Source: an uncultured Oscillospiraceae bacterium | GTDB lineage: Bacteria > Bacillota > Clostridia > Oscillospirales > Ruminococcaceae | DNA: 64,000 bases | NCBI GenBank assembly: GCA_934446455.1 | Contig: CAKSEE010000001.1 | Location: 102,606-166,605, forward strand | Direction of reading: 5' to 3' | Shown here: one piece after another, positions 25,883 through 35,374 of the stretch | How the letters are laid out: each line of letters starts with the position of its first letter | Position numbering within the stretch: position 1 is the stretch's first letter | The notes under the pieces: generated by a model | The model's input: the letters and a program-made list of their open reading frames with translations, nothing else | Told to the model about the DNA's origin: nothing | Databases searched by the model: none | Translations under genes and position numbers: made by a program

Positions 25883-27220
25883 TCAGCCTATCTTTGCCTC
25901 GAGCGCCGCCTTCTGCGCCTCGTAGCCGGGCTTGCCAAGCAGTGCGAACATATTCTTCTTGTAGCTTTCAACGCCGGGCTGGTCGAACGGGTTTACGCCC
26001 AGCAGGTAGCCGCTTACGGCGCACGCCTTCTCGAAGAAGTATATGATGAAGCCAAGCTCGTACTCGTTGAGCTCGGGCGCTTCAAGCACGATATTCGGCA
26101 CTCCGCCCTCGGTGTGGGCGATAACGGTGCCCTCGAACGCCTTTCTGTTTACGATGGACATATTCTGTCCCGAAAGGAAGTTGAGCCCGTCAACGTTCGT
26201 GGGGTCGTCCTTGAGGAAGAACTCCTTCTGCGGCTTCTCAAACTGCAGCACGGTCTCGAACATGACTCTCGAGCCGTCCTGAATGAACTGACCGAGCGAG
26301 TGCAGGTCGGTGGAGAACACCGCCGAGGACGGGTACAGACCCTTGTTGTCCTTACCCTCGCTCTCGCCGAAGAGCTGCTTGTACCACTCGTTCATCATAG
26401 CGAAGCTCGGCTCGTAGGAGATGAGCATTTCAACGCTCTTGCCCTTTCTGTAGAGAATGTTGCGAAGAGCCGCATACTTGTAGCAGTCGTTGGTCTTAAC
26501 GTCGCATACCGCGTACTTTTCGCGCGCAGCCGCAGCGCCCTGCATAAGCGCGTCTATATCGCACCCTGCGCAGGCGATGGGGAGAAGTCCGACGGCGGTA
26601 AGCACCGAGAAGCGCCCGCCGATATCGTCGGGAACGACGAAGGTCTGATAGCCCTTCTTGTCGGAAAGCTCCTTGAGCGTACCCTTTGCCTTGTCGGTGG
26701 TGGCGTATATCCTGTCCTTTGCGCCGTCCTCGCCGTAGCGCTCAACAAGCAGGTCGCGGAATACTCTGAAAGCGAGCGCGGGCTCGGTAGTCGTGCCGCT
26801 CTTGGAGATTATGTTTACGGAGAAGTCCCTGCCCTCTACAAGGGAAACGACCTCGCTTAAGTATGTGGGGGAAATGCTGTTTCCGACAAAGTAAATGTCG
26901 GGCGTGTCCTTTTTAAGGGAGTTGTAGAGCGTGGACTTTATCGCCTCTATAACGGCGCGCGCGCCGAGGTACGAACCGCCAATGCCTATAACGATAAGCA
27001 CCTCGCTGTCCTGCTTGATTTTTGCAGCGGCAGCCTTTATCCTTGCAAATTCTTCCTTGTCGTAGTCAACGGGCAGGTCTGTCCAGCCGAGAAAATCGCT
27101 GCCCGCGCCGCTCTTCGCCTCAAGCGAATCGTGCGCCGCCTTAACGTAGGGCGCGATGTTGTCAAGCTCATGCTCATGCACAAAGCCCGCCAGATATCTG
27201 TCGTCAAGTCTTAAACCCAT
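25883..27220 (-). CDS. pgi: Glucose-6-phosphate isomerase
   Basis: 445 residues, the Gram-positive PGI length. Interconverts glucose-6-phosphate and fructose-6-phosphate. Motifs: [26 protein letters not shown] (phosphate-binding loop), [14 protein letters not shown] (PGI signature 1), [18 protein letters not shown], and the C-terminal catalytic Lys region [27 protein letters not shown] is 11 nt before the ATG, rather long. Links glycogen and glycolysis genes in this window functionally but not in one operon. Confidence 0.97.
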   Translation of the reverse strand: MGLRLDDRYLAGFVHEHELDNIAPYVKAAHDSLEAKSGAGSDFLGWTDLPVDYDKEEFARIKAAAAKIKQDSEVLIVIGIGGSYLGARAVIEAIKSTLYNSLKKDTPDIYFVGNSISPTYLSEVVSLVEGRDFSVNIISKSGTTTEPALAFRVFRDLLVERYGEDGAKDRIYATTDKAKGTLKELSDKKGYQTFVVPDDIGGRFSVLTAVGLLPIACAGCDIDALMQGAAAAREKYAVCDVKTNDCYKYAALRNILYRKGKSVEMLISYEPSFAMMNEWYKQLFGESEGKDNKGLYPSSAVFSTDLHSLGQFIQDGSRVMFETVLQFEKPQKEFFLKDDPTNVDGLNFLSGQNMSIVNRKAFEGTVIAHTEGGVPNIVLEAPELNEYELGFIIYFFEKACAVSGYLLGVNPFDQPGVESYKKNMFALLGKPGYEAQKAALEAKIG

Positions 27221-27357
27221 TTTAACGTGTTCTCCTTTCAGCTGCGCGCCGTTCTATGTTATGTCCCTGTACCGAATACCGCGGGCGGCGCGCGCCTTTC
27301 ATATCAGCCGTGCAGATGTTCCGCACACATTACGGAACACGCACGTACTCTGAGTAT

Positions 27358-27386
27358 ATTATATCTTACTTTTTATTTTTTTGCAA
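27358..27386 (-). promoter_or_regulatory. pgi promoter
   Basis: On the minus strand TTGCAA (27386-27381), 17-bp A-rich spacer, TATAAT (27363-27358), with a ~135-nt leader. Confidence 0.65.
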
Positions 27387-27504
27387 CAAGTTTTGAAACA
27401 AGCCCTTTATTTTGGAGAAATAGAACGAATTTAACGTATTTTTTATGTGCATTTTTCACAAATAGCACAATGCGGCAATATAGCTCTTTTATTTGCCGCA
27501 GGTA

Positions 27505-27534
27505 TTGCACTATTGCAGCGTAATGTGTTATAAT
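27505..27534 (+). promoter_or_regulatory. Promoter of the methyltransferase-transglutaminase-DUF58 unit
   Basis: TTGCAC (27505-27510), 18-bp spacer, TATAAT (27529-27534), 37 nt before the start codon. Confidence 0.7.
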
Positions 27535-27570
27535 AATAAAAATACCAACAAAAAAACACAGAGGTAAAAA

Positions 27571-28698
27571 ATGACAACATATCGTTATATAGCGCCCTGT
27601 CACTTCGGGCTTGAAAAAACGCTTTCCTTTGAAATAAAGCGCCTTGGCGCGCAGGACGTCGCCGCATCGGACGGCAGCGTGCAGTTCAGCGGGGACGCCG
27701 CGCTCTGCGCCCGCGCGAACATCGCGCTTTCCGTTGCGGAGCGCGTGTGCGTGGTACTGGGGCAGTTCCGCGCGGCAACATTCGACGAGCTTTTCGAGGG
27801 CGTGCGCGCGCTGCCGCTGTCGGAGTTCATCGGGCGCGGGGACGCGTTCCCGAACACGGGCTACTCGCTGAACTCAAAGCTCACGAGCATTCCCGCGTGC
27901 CAGCGCAGTATAAAAAAGGCAATGGCAGTGAACCTTATGCGCGCGTACGGCGTAAACTCCCTGCCCGAAACGGGCGCGTGCTGCCGGATACGCTTTTCGC
28001 TCATGAAGGACGTATGCACGGTAATGCTCGACACCAGCGGCGAGGGACTGCACAAGCGCGGCTACCGCAGGGAGAGCAACGCCGCGCCGATAAAGGAAAC
28101 GCTCGCGGCGGGCATAACAGACCTTGCAAGGGTGCGCGCGGGCGAGTTTGTCTGCGACCCGTTCTGCGGCTCGGGCACGCTGCTTATAGAAGCCGCGTAC
28201 AAGGCGCTCGGCATAGCCCCGGGGCTTCGCAGGAGGTTTGCGGGAGAGGCGCTCGGCTTTCTGCCCGAAAGGCTTTGGCAGCAGGCGCGCGAGGAAGCCC
28301 GCGAGGCTATACGCCGCGACGTGCAGTTCACAGCGGCAGGCTTCGATATCGACCCCGAATGCGTGCGCCTTACCCTTGAAAACGCAAAGAAAGCGGGAGT
28401 ATCCGCTTACATCTCCGCGCAGACCCGCGCAATAAAGGACTACGCGCCGCCCGCTCAGGCGGTAAAGCTCATAACCAATCCGCCCTACGGCGAGCGGCTT
28501 CTCGAAAAGGAGCAGGCGCAGGAGATATACCGTACCATGGGCAGGGTGCTGCTGCCGCTTGACGGCTCGCAGCTTTACGTTATAACCCCCGACGGGGAAT
28601 TTGAGGAGCTTTTCGGGCAGAAGGCAGATAAAAACCGCAAGCTCTATAACGGAATGATGCTCTGCCGACTGTATTCTTATTATAAAAATGAAGCTTGA
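27571..28698 (+). CDS. THUMP-domain 23S rRNA (guanine-N2)-methyltransferase, RlmL-like
   Basis: 375 residues. Order: N-terminal ferredoxin-like and THUMP domain (~1-160; starts YIAPCHFGLEKTLSFEIKRL), then a SAM-dependent methyltransferase with DPFCGSGTLLIEAA and the catalytic NPPYGERL typical of N2-guanine methylation. It corresponds to the short Gram-positive RlmL-like (YpsC) form lacking the RlmK half. AGAGGT is 5 nt before the ATG. Its last codons overlap the next gene by 11 bp. Confidence 0.92.
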   Translation: MTTYRYIAPCHFGLEKTLSFEIKRLGAQDVAASDGSVQFSGDAALCARANIALSVAERVCVVLGQFRAATFDELFEGVRALPLSEFIGRGDAFPNTGYSLNSKLTSIPACQRSIKKAMAVNLMRAYGVNSLPETGACCRIRFSLMKDVCTVMLDTSGEGLHKRGYRRESNAAPIKETLAAGITDLARVRAGEFVCDPFCGSGTLLIEAAYKALGIAPGLRRRFAGEALGFLPERLWQQAREEAREAIRRDVQFTAAGFDIDPECVRLTLENAKKAGVSAYISAQTRAIKDYAPPAQAVKLITNPPYGERLLEKEQAQEIYRTMGRVLLPLDGSQLYVITPDGEFEELFGQKADKNRKLYNGMMLCRLYSYYKNEA

Positions 28699-30889
28699 AA
28701 GACAAAAGAGAGAACACCCCGTTTTCGCGGGTGCGCAGCTCGTTCCGCTGATGATATACATTTTCGGCATATCCGCGGGGCTTATGTATGTGCTGTGCCG
28801 TTCGCAGATGCTGGCGTTCACCGTTATGATGACCGTTTATACCTGCGGGGTCGCGCTTATTTTCGCGCTTTTCAGAAGCGGGGCGCCGTTTCGGTTCAAG
28901 GCGATGGGCGGCGTGGCGCTTGGTTTGCTGGCGGCGGCTGCGTTTTTGACCAACGCTCTTGATTTTGTAAGACCGTCCCACGGAAAGACGCTGATGGATT
29001 TCATCTTCACCTCGTCGTCGTTTTTCGACACGGTATACGCGCTTCAGGCGGTATTCGACTTCGGGTTTATCATAGCGTTCGTAACGTGCTTTTTCTCCGT
29101 TTACACGCCGCGCCCCGCAATGCTTCTGCTGCCCTCGTTTATCCCGCTTATCCTCTCCGCGAGGACGGCGGGCGGAATGCCCGAGTGGATACTGCTTGTC
29201 ATTGCCGCGGGGTATATCATGTCTGCGGCGGGAGTAGCCCGCAGAGAGCCGCCGAAGGCGGTTCGCCACGAAACCTGCCCCAGCGCGAAGCGGCAGCGCC
29301 TTGCCGCAATACTTGCCGCGGGCGGAGTAATGGCGGCGCTTCTTCTCATAATACCGCGCAGCAGTGAAACGCCCCTTGCGGAGGAGCTCGACAAGATATC
29401 CGCGCCTGCGGGAGGATATCGGCAGATGGCTGCGGGGCTTACGAATTTCGCGTCAAACTCCACCGTCAACAGGGGCGCGAACAGCTCCGAGGGGAAGCTT
29501 CTCTTTACGGTAAAGACCGACCGGCCGCTGCTGCTCAAACGCTGGTGCTTTGACGAGTACGGCGGCAGCGACGGCTGGTACAACTCAGAGTCCCGCCGCG
29601 GCTATCACTCGTGGCAGAACGACGCCGTATGGGCGGACTTCGGCGACTTTGCGGGCGACCTTAAAACGGCGCTCGACGGCGGCGGGCTTGCCGAATACGC
29701 CGACGCTCTGGCGGGGCTTGAATACTCCGCCGACGGCGCGCGCGTATACAGCGGGCAGAGCGAAAAGGCGTACATAAAGAGCATGGACGGCTCGTCCGTG
29801 TCCGTTATTCTCCACCCCGAGCGCACCTTTAAGGTAGACGCGCCCGCGGACATGACCACCTACCGCACAAGCTCCGACGAGATATTCACCGAGGCGGATA
29901 TGCCCGAATACACGGGCTACAGGATAACCTTTTATGCCGACGAGCCGAACGTAAGCCTTATAAACGCGCTTGATGACGCAGGCTACAGAACTCTTGTCGA
30001 GGCGGCGTACAGCGGGGACGTTATAACCGCCTCGCAGTATACCGTTTATTTGCAGGAGTATAACGACGCGCGCAGGTACCGCGAAAAATACGGCGTCGGG
30101 AGCGGCGGCGTCACCGACGATATAAGGCAGCTTGCCGCGCAGATAACCGACGGGCTGCAAACCGACTACGAAAAGGCGCTTGCCATTGAAAAGTGGTTCG
30201 GAGAGGCGGGCTTTGTTTACGACAAGGATTTCGTGCCCGCGCTTGCGGAAGCGGACTACTTCATATTCAGAAGCCGCCGCGGCATATGCAGCGACTTTGC
30301 AACGGCAAGCGTGCTTCTGGCGCGCGCGGCGGGGCTTACCGCTCGCTATACCGAGGGCTACGCGCTGTCCGAGGATATCCGCCGCGAGGACGGGCTGTTT
30401 TACGTTACCGACGAGCAGACCCACGCATGGGCTTCTGTTTACATAAACGGTTACGGCTGGCTTGCGGTGGACGGAACGCGCTATGCGGGGGCGGCGGAAG
30501 AAAATACGGGCGCCGCGAGAACTGCGCTTGTTATCGCTGCGAGCGCTGCGCTTGTGACGGCGGCGCTTGCGGTAGTATTCCGCCGCGGTCTTGCGGAGGC
30601 GTGGTTTCGCGTTACGTTCCGCTTTGGCGGCAGGGAGAGCAGGCTGATAAGGCTTTATGCGGCGCTGCGGCGAATGTCGTGCAGGATAAGCGGGCGCAGC
30701 GGCGACAGTGCGACCGTGGGCGAGGTGTGCGCTGCGATAAGCGGCGCGCTGGGGCTTCCCGAGGAAGCCGCGCGGCTGGAGGAGGCGTTCAACGCGCTGT
30801 TTTACGGCGGCTGCTGCACCGCGGACCCCAACGCGCTCTACGCCGATTACAAGCGCGCCTATAAGATGAAAAGGAGGCTCGGCAGATGA
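28688..30889 (+). CDS. Membrane transglutaminase-like protein (TgpA type)
   Basis: 733 residues. About seven N-terminal membrane helices (~15-220), a large external region, and a transglutaminase-like core (~480-600) with the catalytic triad visible: Cys in RRGICSDFATA, His in EQTHAWASVYI, Asp in AVDGTR. A further helix (~617-635) and a cytoplasmic C-terminal segment follow. Substrate unknown; homologues sit with DUF58 proteins. The ATG overlaps the preceding gene and has no clear ribosome binding site, so translation is probably coupled. Confidence 0.87.
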   Translation: MKLERQKREHPVFAGAQLVPLMIYIFGISAGLMYVLCRSQMLAFTVMMTVYTCGVALIFALFRSGAPFRFKAMGGVALGLLAAAAFLTNALDFVRPSHGKTLMDFIFTSSSFFDTVYALQAVFDFGFIIAFVTCFFSVYTPRPAMLLLPSFIPLILSARTAGGMPEWILLVIAAGYIMSAAGVARREPPKAVRHETCPSAKRQRLAAILAAGGVMAALLLIIPRSSETPLAEELDKISAPAGGYRQMAAGLTNFASNSTVNRGANSSEGKLLFTVKTDRPLLLKRWCFDEYGGSDGWYNSESRRGYHSWQNDAVWADFGDFAGDLKTALDGGGLAEYADALAGLEYSADGARVYSGQSEKAYIKSMDGSSVSVILHPERTFKVDAPADMTTYRTSSDEIFTEADMPEYTGYRITFYADEPNVSLINALDDAGYRTLVEAAYSGDVITASQYTVYLQEYNDARRYREKYGVGSGGVTDDIRQLAAQITDGLQTDYEKALAIEKWFGEAGFVYDKDFVPALAEADYFIFRSRRGICSDFATASVLLARAAGLTARYTEGYALSEDIRREDGLFYVTDEQTHAWASVYINGYGWLAVDGTRYAGAAEENTGAARTALVIAASAALVTAALAVVFRRGLAEAWFRVTFRFGGRESRLIRLYAALRRMSCRISGRSGDSATVGEVCAAISGALGLPEEAARLEEAFNALFYGGCCTADPNALYADYKRAYKMKRRLGR

Positions 30890-31833
30890 ATCATACGGCC
30901 GGGTATATTCAGGCGCTGGGCTTTGCGGTGCTTTTTATGCTCTACATAAACGGCAGCATAGGCTGGGCGCTGATTTACGCGATAACGGGCGTTGTTGCGG
31001 CATCGGTCATAAGCTGCGCGGTTTCGCTCAATCACTTATGCGTTGAGGTGAAGAACCTTTCAGGCGAGGTGGCAAACGGCGGGGAAGCCGAAGTGCAGAT
31101 AACCGTGCGGAAAACGGGCGCGTGTTTTCTGCCCTGCGCCGCGGTTTACTTTGAGGAGCAGAAGCTGCTTGTGGATATGCCGCTGCTGTTCAAAAGCGAG
31201 AACACGCGCGTAGTGCGCCTTAAAATGTCCGACAGCGGTCTGTGCGAGCTGCGCCCGTCGCATATATGGGCTATGGATTTTCTGTCGGTAGTTTCGTTTA
31301 ATGCAAAGCGCGCGCTTGCCGCGGCAGAGCCTGCGCTTATCCCTGTGCTGCCCGCGTACATTGATTACGACGGCCCCGAGGTGCGCCCGTGCGCGCTGCC
31401 GAATGAAAACGAGGAGGCGGAGGACGGCGTTATGTCGCTTACAAACGGGCTGCCCGGGTGCGAGCACCGCCCCTATACCGCAGGCGACCCGCTGCGCAGC
31501 ATAAACTACAAGCTCTCCGCAAAGCGCGGCGTGCTTATGGTGCGCCTTTACGAATCGGGCGGTTTTGCGGAAACCATCGTCCGCACAGAGCGCGCACAGC
31601 CGCGCTGCGCGGACGTTGCTTTCGCCCTTTCGCGGGAAATCGTGGGGCGCGGCGGCAGCGTGCGCGTTATCCACGGCGGGGACAGCTTCTGCGCAAACAC
31701 CCCGCAGACCCTCGAGCGGCTGCGCGAATGGCTCTCCCGGGAGCGCTTCGACGGGCAGGATGCGGCGCAGGACGCTCCCGCGGACGTTGTGATATCCTTT
31801 GACGGGCAGGTGCGCGTTTCTCCTGCGCAATAA
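30886..31833 (+). CDS. DUF58 domain protein
   Basis: 315 residues. Two N-terminal membrane helices (~8-45), a beta-sandwich region, then the DUF58 signature (EHRPYTAGDPLRSINYKLSAKRG region around residue 190, here noted as RPYTAGDPLRSINYKLSA) within a von Willebrand A-like fold. Starts in an ATGA overlap with the transglutaminase gene. In most genomes a MoxR-type AAA+ ATPase gene precedes this pair; none is present here. Confidence 0.88.
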   Translation: MNHTAGYIQALGFAVLFMLYINGSIGWALIYAITGVVAASVISCAVSLNHLCVEVKNLSGEVANGGEAEVQITVRKTGACFLPCAAVYFEEQKLLVDMPLLFKSENTRVVRLKMSDSGLCELRPSHIWAMDFLSVVSFNAKRALAAAEPALIPVLPAYIDYDGPEVRPCALPNENEEAEDGVMSLTNGLPGCEHRPYTAGDPLRSINYKLSAKRGVLMVRLYESGGFAETIVRTERAQPRCADVAFALSREIVGRGGSVRVIHGGDSFCANTPQTLERLREWLSRERFDGQDAAQDAPADVVISFDGQVRVSPAQ

Positions 31834-31857
31834 ACGCGCGCCGACACCCGCAGGGGG

Positions 31858-31886
31858 TTGATTTTTTCTGAAAGGTGTGCTATAAT
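31858..31886 (+). promoter_or_regulatory. queT promoter
   Basis: TTGATT (31858-31863), 17-bp spacer, TATAAT (31881-31886), ~45 nt before the preQ1 aptamer. Confidence 0.75.
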
Positions 31887-31937
31887 AAGCAACAGCGCAC
31901 TACGCATAATATTTGCGCGGTGACGCCCTAATTTAAT

Positions 31938-31977
31938 ACGGTGTTGTCTTTGCTAACCACCGTTAAAAAACAAGGAG
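31938..31977 (+). ncRNA. preQ1 class I riboswitch
   Basis: ACGGTG pairs with CACCGT around an L1 segment ending GCTAAC, followed by the A-rich tail TTAAAAAACAAGGAG. The layout and the tail match the preQ1-I class, whose tail docks in the stem minor groove. The tail carries the AAGGAG Shine-Dalgarno (31972-31977) of queT, so ligand binding should hide it and shut off translation. Confidence 0.85.
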
Positions 31978-31984
31978 TTTTTTT

Positions 31985-32506
31985 ATGCCCGAAAAAAATA
32001 AGACCAACATCAGGGAACTTGCCCGAATGGCGCTTGTGGCGGCGCTTTACGCAGCGCTCACCCTTGCGATACAGCCGCTGTCCTACGGGGCGGTGCAGCT
32101 GCGCCTGTCCGAAATGCTGGTGCTGCTGTGCTTCTACCGCCGCAGCTACGCGCCCGCGCTCACGCTGGGGTGCTTTATCGCAAACCTTTTCAGCCCTTTC
32201 GGCCTGTACGACATAATCTTCGGTACGCTTGCGACGGCGGTTGCGGTGTTCCCGATGTTTTATGTGAAGAACATATGGCTCGCGGCGCTGCTGCCCGTGC
32301 TTTCAAACGGCATTATAGTCGGGTTCGAGCTGTTTTTGTGCGGAGAGCCGCTGTGGTTCAGCATGGGCTCGGTGGCGCTGGGCGAGCTTTGCGTTATCGC
32401 GGCGGGTACGCTGCTGTTCAGGCTGGCGCTTGAGCGCAGCGCGGTGTTCATGCGCGTTATAGGCTCGCAGAAGCACCCCCGCAAAAAGCCCATGAACGCA
32501 GATTGA
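31985..32506 (+). CDS. queT: QueT-type transporter (queuosine precursor ECF S component)
   Basis: 173 residues, about five membrane helices. Opens with ELARMALVAALYAALTLAIQ followed by QLRLSEMLVLLCFY and CFIANLFSPFGLYDIIFGTLAT, as in the QueT/DUF988 family. Predicted to import queuosine precursors such as preQ1, agreeing with the preQ1 riboswitch in its leader. AAGGAG is 7 nt before the ATG. No queuosine synthesis gene is in the window. Confidence 0.93.
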   Translation: MPEKNKTNIRELARMALVAALYAALTLAIQPLSYGAVQLRLSEMLVLLCFYRRSYAPALTLGCFIANLFSPFGLYDIIFGTLATAVAVFPMFYVKNIWLAALLPVLSNGIIVGFELFLCGEPLWFSMGSVALGELCVIAAGTLLFRLALERSAVFMRVIGSQKHPRKKPMNAD

Positions 32507-32531
32507 CTTTTGCAGGCAAATGGTGTATAAT
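32503..32531 (+). promoter_or_regulatory. Promoter of the cyclophilin gene
   Basis: TTGACT (32503-32508, overlapping the queT stop codon), 17-bp spacer, TATAAT (32526-32531). Confidence 0.8.
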
Positions 32532-32584
32532 AGCATAAATGGCGCAGAGCTTCAGCCGTGCCGCATGATGAAAGGAAAACAGAT

Positions 32585-33058
32585 ATGGTTATAATCGAAC
32601 TTGAAAACGGAAAGCAGATAAGCATAGAGCTTGACCCCTCCGCGGCGCCCATCACCTGCGAGAACTTCCTCGCGCTTGTCAAGGAGGGCTTTTACGACGG
32701 GCTGATATTCCACCGTGTAATAAAGGATTTCATGATACAGGGCGGCGACCCCACCGGCACGGGCATGGGCGGCGCCAAGAACAAGATAAAGGGCGAGTTC
32801 GCCGTAAACGGCGTAAAGAACCCGATAAGCCATGCGCGCGGCGTTATCTCCATGGCGAGGGCGCAGGACTTCAACTCCGCTTCCAGCCAGTTCTTCATCG
32901 TGCATAAGGACTCCGCGTTCCTCGACGGGCAGTATGCGGCGTTCGGGCGCGTGACCGACGGCATGGACGCCGTTGACGAGATAGCCTCCACCCGCACCGA
33001 CTACAACGACCGCCCCTTGAGCGATATCCGCATGAAGCGCGTTTATATCGCAGAATAA
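32585..33058 (+). CDS. Cyclophilin-type peptidyl-prolyl cis-trans isomerase
   Basis: 157 residues, one cyclophilin domain without signal peptide, so cytoplasmic. Motifs: FHRVIKDFMIQGGDPTGTG with the catalytic Arg, ISMARAQDFNSASSQFFI, and the LDGQYAAFGRV strand. The usual aromatic in the drug-binding pocket is not assessable. AAAGGA lies 8 nt before the ATG at 32585; the in-frame extension upstream overlaps the promoter leader. Confidence 0.95.
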   Translation: MVIIELENGKQISIELDPSAAPITCENFLALVKEGFYDGLIFHRVIKDFMIQGGDPTGTGMGGAKNKIKGEFAVNGVKNPISHARGVISMARAQDFNSASSQFFIVHKDSAFLDGQYAAFGRVTDGMDAVDEIASTRTDYNDRPLSDIRMKRVYIAE

Positions 33059-33068
33059 TGCGAACTGC

Positions 33069-33112
33069 GCCCGCCGCGCCGCCTTTATCGGCTGCGGCGG
33101 GCTTTTGTTATT
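33069..33112 (+). terminator. Cyclophilin gene terminator
   Basis: GCCCGCCGC / GCGGCGGGC 9-bp stem with a long loop, then TTTTGTTATTT, 10 nt after the stop. Confidence 0.85.
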
Positions 33113-33192
33113 TGTGTACAAATATTCGCACACATTTTTTCGCATATGTGTGGAATTTACGTTATTTATTTTGGTTTGTCGCGCACTTGCTA

Positions 33193-33221
33193 TTGACAAA
33201 AAGGCGTATTTATAGTATTAT
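33193..33221 (+). promoter_or_regulatory. Polysaccharide deacetylase promoter
   Basis: TTGACA (33193-33198), 17-bp spacer, TATTAT (33216-33221). A dyad CACACAT/ATGTGTG at 33129-33152 lies upstream of it. Confidence 0.8.
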
Positions 33222-33285
33222 TAAAGAATAGAGAATGATAAACATTTCTTAGTTTTATATACTAATCTTCAGAAGAGGTTTACAG

Positions 33286-34344
33286 ATGCGATTTGGCAGC
33301 GTTGAATTTTTCAAGGTGCTGATTAAATCAGTGCTTGCAGTGATTTTCTTTGCGCCGCTTGTGCTGTGCATCGTTTTCGGCGTTCTCCTGTGGAAAAGCT
33401 CCGCAAGGCTTGAGGAGGCGCAGCAGGAAGCGGAAAGGGCGAAGCTCGTGGCGCAGGTGTTCACGGAAAAGCAGGGCACGGTAGAGGGCTTTTACGAGCT
33501 GTACAGCAAAAGCGGTTTTTCAGACGAGGAGCTTATCTCCTATATAAATAAGAAGAACGGCGTTTCCGCGCCGCAGGACGACGGACAATCCTTTTCCACC
33601 GTGGAAAGCGGCGAGAGCGCGGAGACTGAGGCGGCGCAGACGGCTGTCCCCGAGAGCCCGTATGCCGCGCTGTATGAGGATATGTACGTGTCCTCGCCTG
33701 CGGAGGCAGACATGGTGCGCGAGGAGGGAACCGTCTACCTCACGTTTGACGACGGTCCGTCGCAGAACACCTATGCGGTGCTGAGCTATCTTAAAAAGTA
33801 TGGCGCGAAGGCCACGTTCTTCGTGGTGCCCGCACGCACGGACGAGTGCTTTGAGCTTATGCGCGCGATAGTGAACGAGGGACACGCGATAGGCGTTCAC
33901 AGTGCTTCTCACGACTACAACAAGATTTACGCCTCGACAGAAGCTTTTCTTGCGGACTTTAACGACGCGTGGAACATGGTTTACGAGGCAACGGGCGTAA
34001 AGACGCAGATTTTCCGCTTTCCCGGCGGCAGCAAGAACGACTATAACGAAGCCACCCGCGACGATATAATAAAGGAAATGACCCGCCGCGGCTTCAGATA
34101 TTTCGACTGGAACGTGGACAGCCGCGACGCAGGCGGCGCAGACTGGACGGATATGTACAACAGCGTTCCCGAGGACATAGCGGGTAACTACCGCTCGGTG
34201 GTGCTTATGCACGACTCCGAACCGCACCTCACGACAGTGCTGGTGCTAGAGGATATACTTAACGTACTTAAAGTCGAGGGATATAAGCTCGACAGGATAA
34301 ACGACGACACGCGCCCCGTTCAGTTCATAGGACCGTACGCGTAA
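33286..34344 (+). CDS. Membrane-anchored polysaccharide deacetylase (CE4/NodB)
   Basis: 352 residues: N-terminal membrane helix (~12-37), coiled segment, then the NodB domain (~145-335). Metal and catalytic motifs: TFDDGPS, HSASHDYNKIY (the usual second His motif is present), RFPGGS, FDWNVDS and VLMHD. These enzymes de-N-acetylate peptidoglycan GlcNAc or MurNAc outside the membrane. AGAAGAGG lies 8 nt before the ATG. It is followed after 32 bp by a bactofilin gene, so both may act in envelope or cell-shape control. Confidence 0.92.
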   Translation: MRFGSVEFFKVLIKSVLAVIFFAPLVLCIVFGVLLWKSSARLEEAQQEAERAKLVAQVFTEKQGTVEGFYELYSKSGFSDEELISYINKKNGVSAPQDDGQSFSTVESGESAETEAAQTAVPESPYAALYEDMYVSSPAEADMVREEGTVYLTFDDGPSQNTYAVLSYLKKYGAKATFFVVPARTDECFELMRAIVNEGHAIGVHSASHDYNKIYASTEAFLADFNDAWNMVYEATGVKTQIFRFPGGSKNDYNEATRDDIIKEMTRRGFRYFDWNVDSRDAGGADWTDMYNSVPEDIAGNYRSVVLMHDSEPHLTTVLVLEDILNVLKVEGYKLDRINDDTRPVQFIGPYA

Positions 34345-34376
34345 AAAAGGAACGCCGTAGAAAGGAATCTCAACAG

Positions 34377-35330
34377 ATGAGTATAAAGGACAATTTTTCT
34401 CAGGCGGTAAAGGAACTGTGGAAAAAGGACGGGCAGGACGAACAGCCCGCCGCACCCTCTCAGCCGTCCGAGCTTGACGGATATCTGAGGCAGAGCGCGT
34501 CGGCGCCTGTGCCTCCCGTGCAGCCCGCAGCGCAGCCTGCGCCCCAGCCGGCGCCTGTACAGCAGCCCGCACAGCAGGCTGCACCCGTGCCTCCCGTGCA
34601 GCCGCCTTTGCAGGATATGAGTGCGGCAGGCGTTCCGCTTGAAACGCCCTATTACCGCACCGACGCGCCGCAGGCTCAGTCCGCGCCCGCTGCGGGAGCG
34701 GCACGCCCGCAGAGCACGTTCACCCCGCCGCCGTATGCGCCGCAGGGCAACTCGGGCTACAACGCGAACAGCGGTTTCGGGGGCGGCGGATTTGTACCGC
34801 CCGCCGCAGGCGACAACGAGGCGCCACAGCCCTCAGACCAGACCGATGAGGTTACGGTTATATCCAAGAATACGATAATAGACGGCAATGTGCGCTCGCT
34901 TGCGAATATGCAGATAGACGGCAACATAAAGGGCAACATAGAAACAACGCGCAACATTGATATGACGGGCAAGGTGGTAGGCGACATCACCTGCAACAAC
35001 GCGGGTATGTCCTCTGCGGCAATGCAGGGCAACATCTCGCTCAAGGGACGTATGCGCATGGACCGCGACACTATCCTTATAGGCGACCTTTCCAGCCAGT
35101 ATGCCGACATAAACGGCAGAATAAGGGGAAAGCTTGATATCGCGGGCAAGGCGGAGCTCAAGCGCGACGCTATCGTTTTCGGCGACATCAACGCCTCCAC
35201 CATTGCGGTAACGGACGGCGCTATCATTCAGGGCTACGTCAACACCACGTTCCTTTCCAAGGAGGACAGCCGCAACGCTATTCCCGACGCCATCACGTTT
35301 GACGGCGGCAAGGACGGCAAGAACGCGTGA
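34377..35330 (+). CDS. Bactofilin-family protein with long Pro/Gln/Ala N-terminal region
   Basis: 317 residues. The first ~150 residues are disordered and rich in Pro, Ala and Gln (repeated PVPPVQP and QPAPQ). The C-terminal ~150 form the bactofilin beta-helix (TVISKNTIIDGNVRSL ... GDITCNN ... GKLDIAGKAELKRDAI). Bactofilins polymerise at membranes and position wall enzymes. The long N-terminal arm is unusual; canonical bactofilins have short ones. AAAGGA is 10 nt before the ATG. Confidence 0.88.
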   Translation: MSIKDNFSQAVKELWKKDGQDEQPAAPSQPSELDGYLRQSASAPVPPVQPAAQPAPQPAPVQQPAQQAAPVPPVQPPLQDMSAAGVPLETPYYRTDAPQAQSAPAAGAARPQSTFTPPPYAPQGNSGYNANSGFGGGGFVPPAAGDNEAPQPSDQTDEVTVISKNTIIDGNVRSLANMQIDGNIKGNIETTRNIDMTGKVVGDITCNNAGMSSAAMQGNISLKGRMRMDRDTILIGDLSSQYADINGRIRGKLDIAGKAELKRDAIVFGDINASTIAVTDGAIIQGYVNTTFLSKEDSRNAIPDAITFDGGKDGKNA

Positions 35331-35374
35331 GCGTTCCCCGAAACGCATGATAATTCCCGAAAGGCAATTTTAAT

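Larger units (their letters stand above)
27221..27570. other. Divergent intergenic region pgi / methyltransferase
   Basis: 350 bp, AT-rich, holding one promoter per direction (listed) and, in the pgi leader, a small hairpin GTTCCG/CGGAAC at 27318-27338. No further gene seen. Confidence 0.6.
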
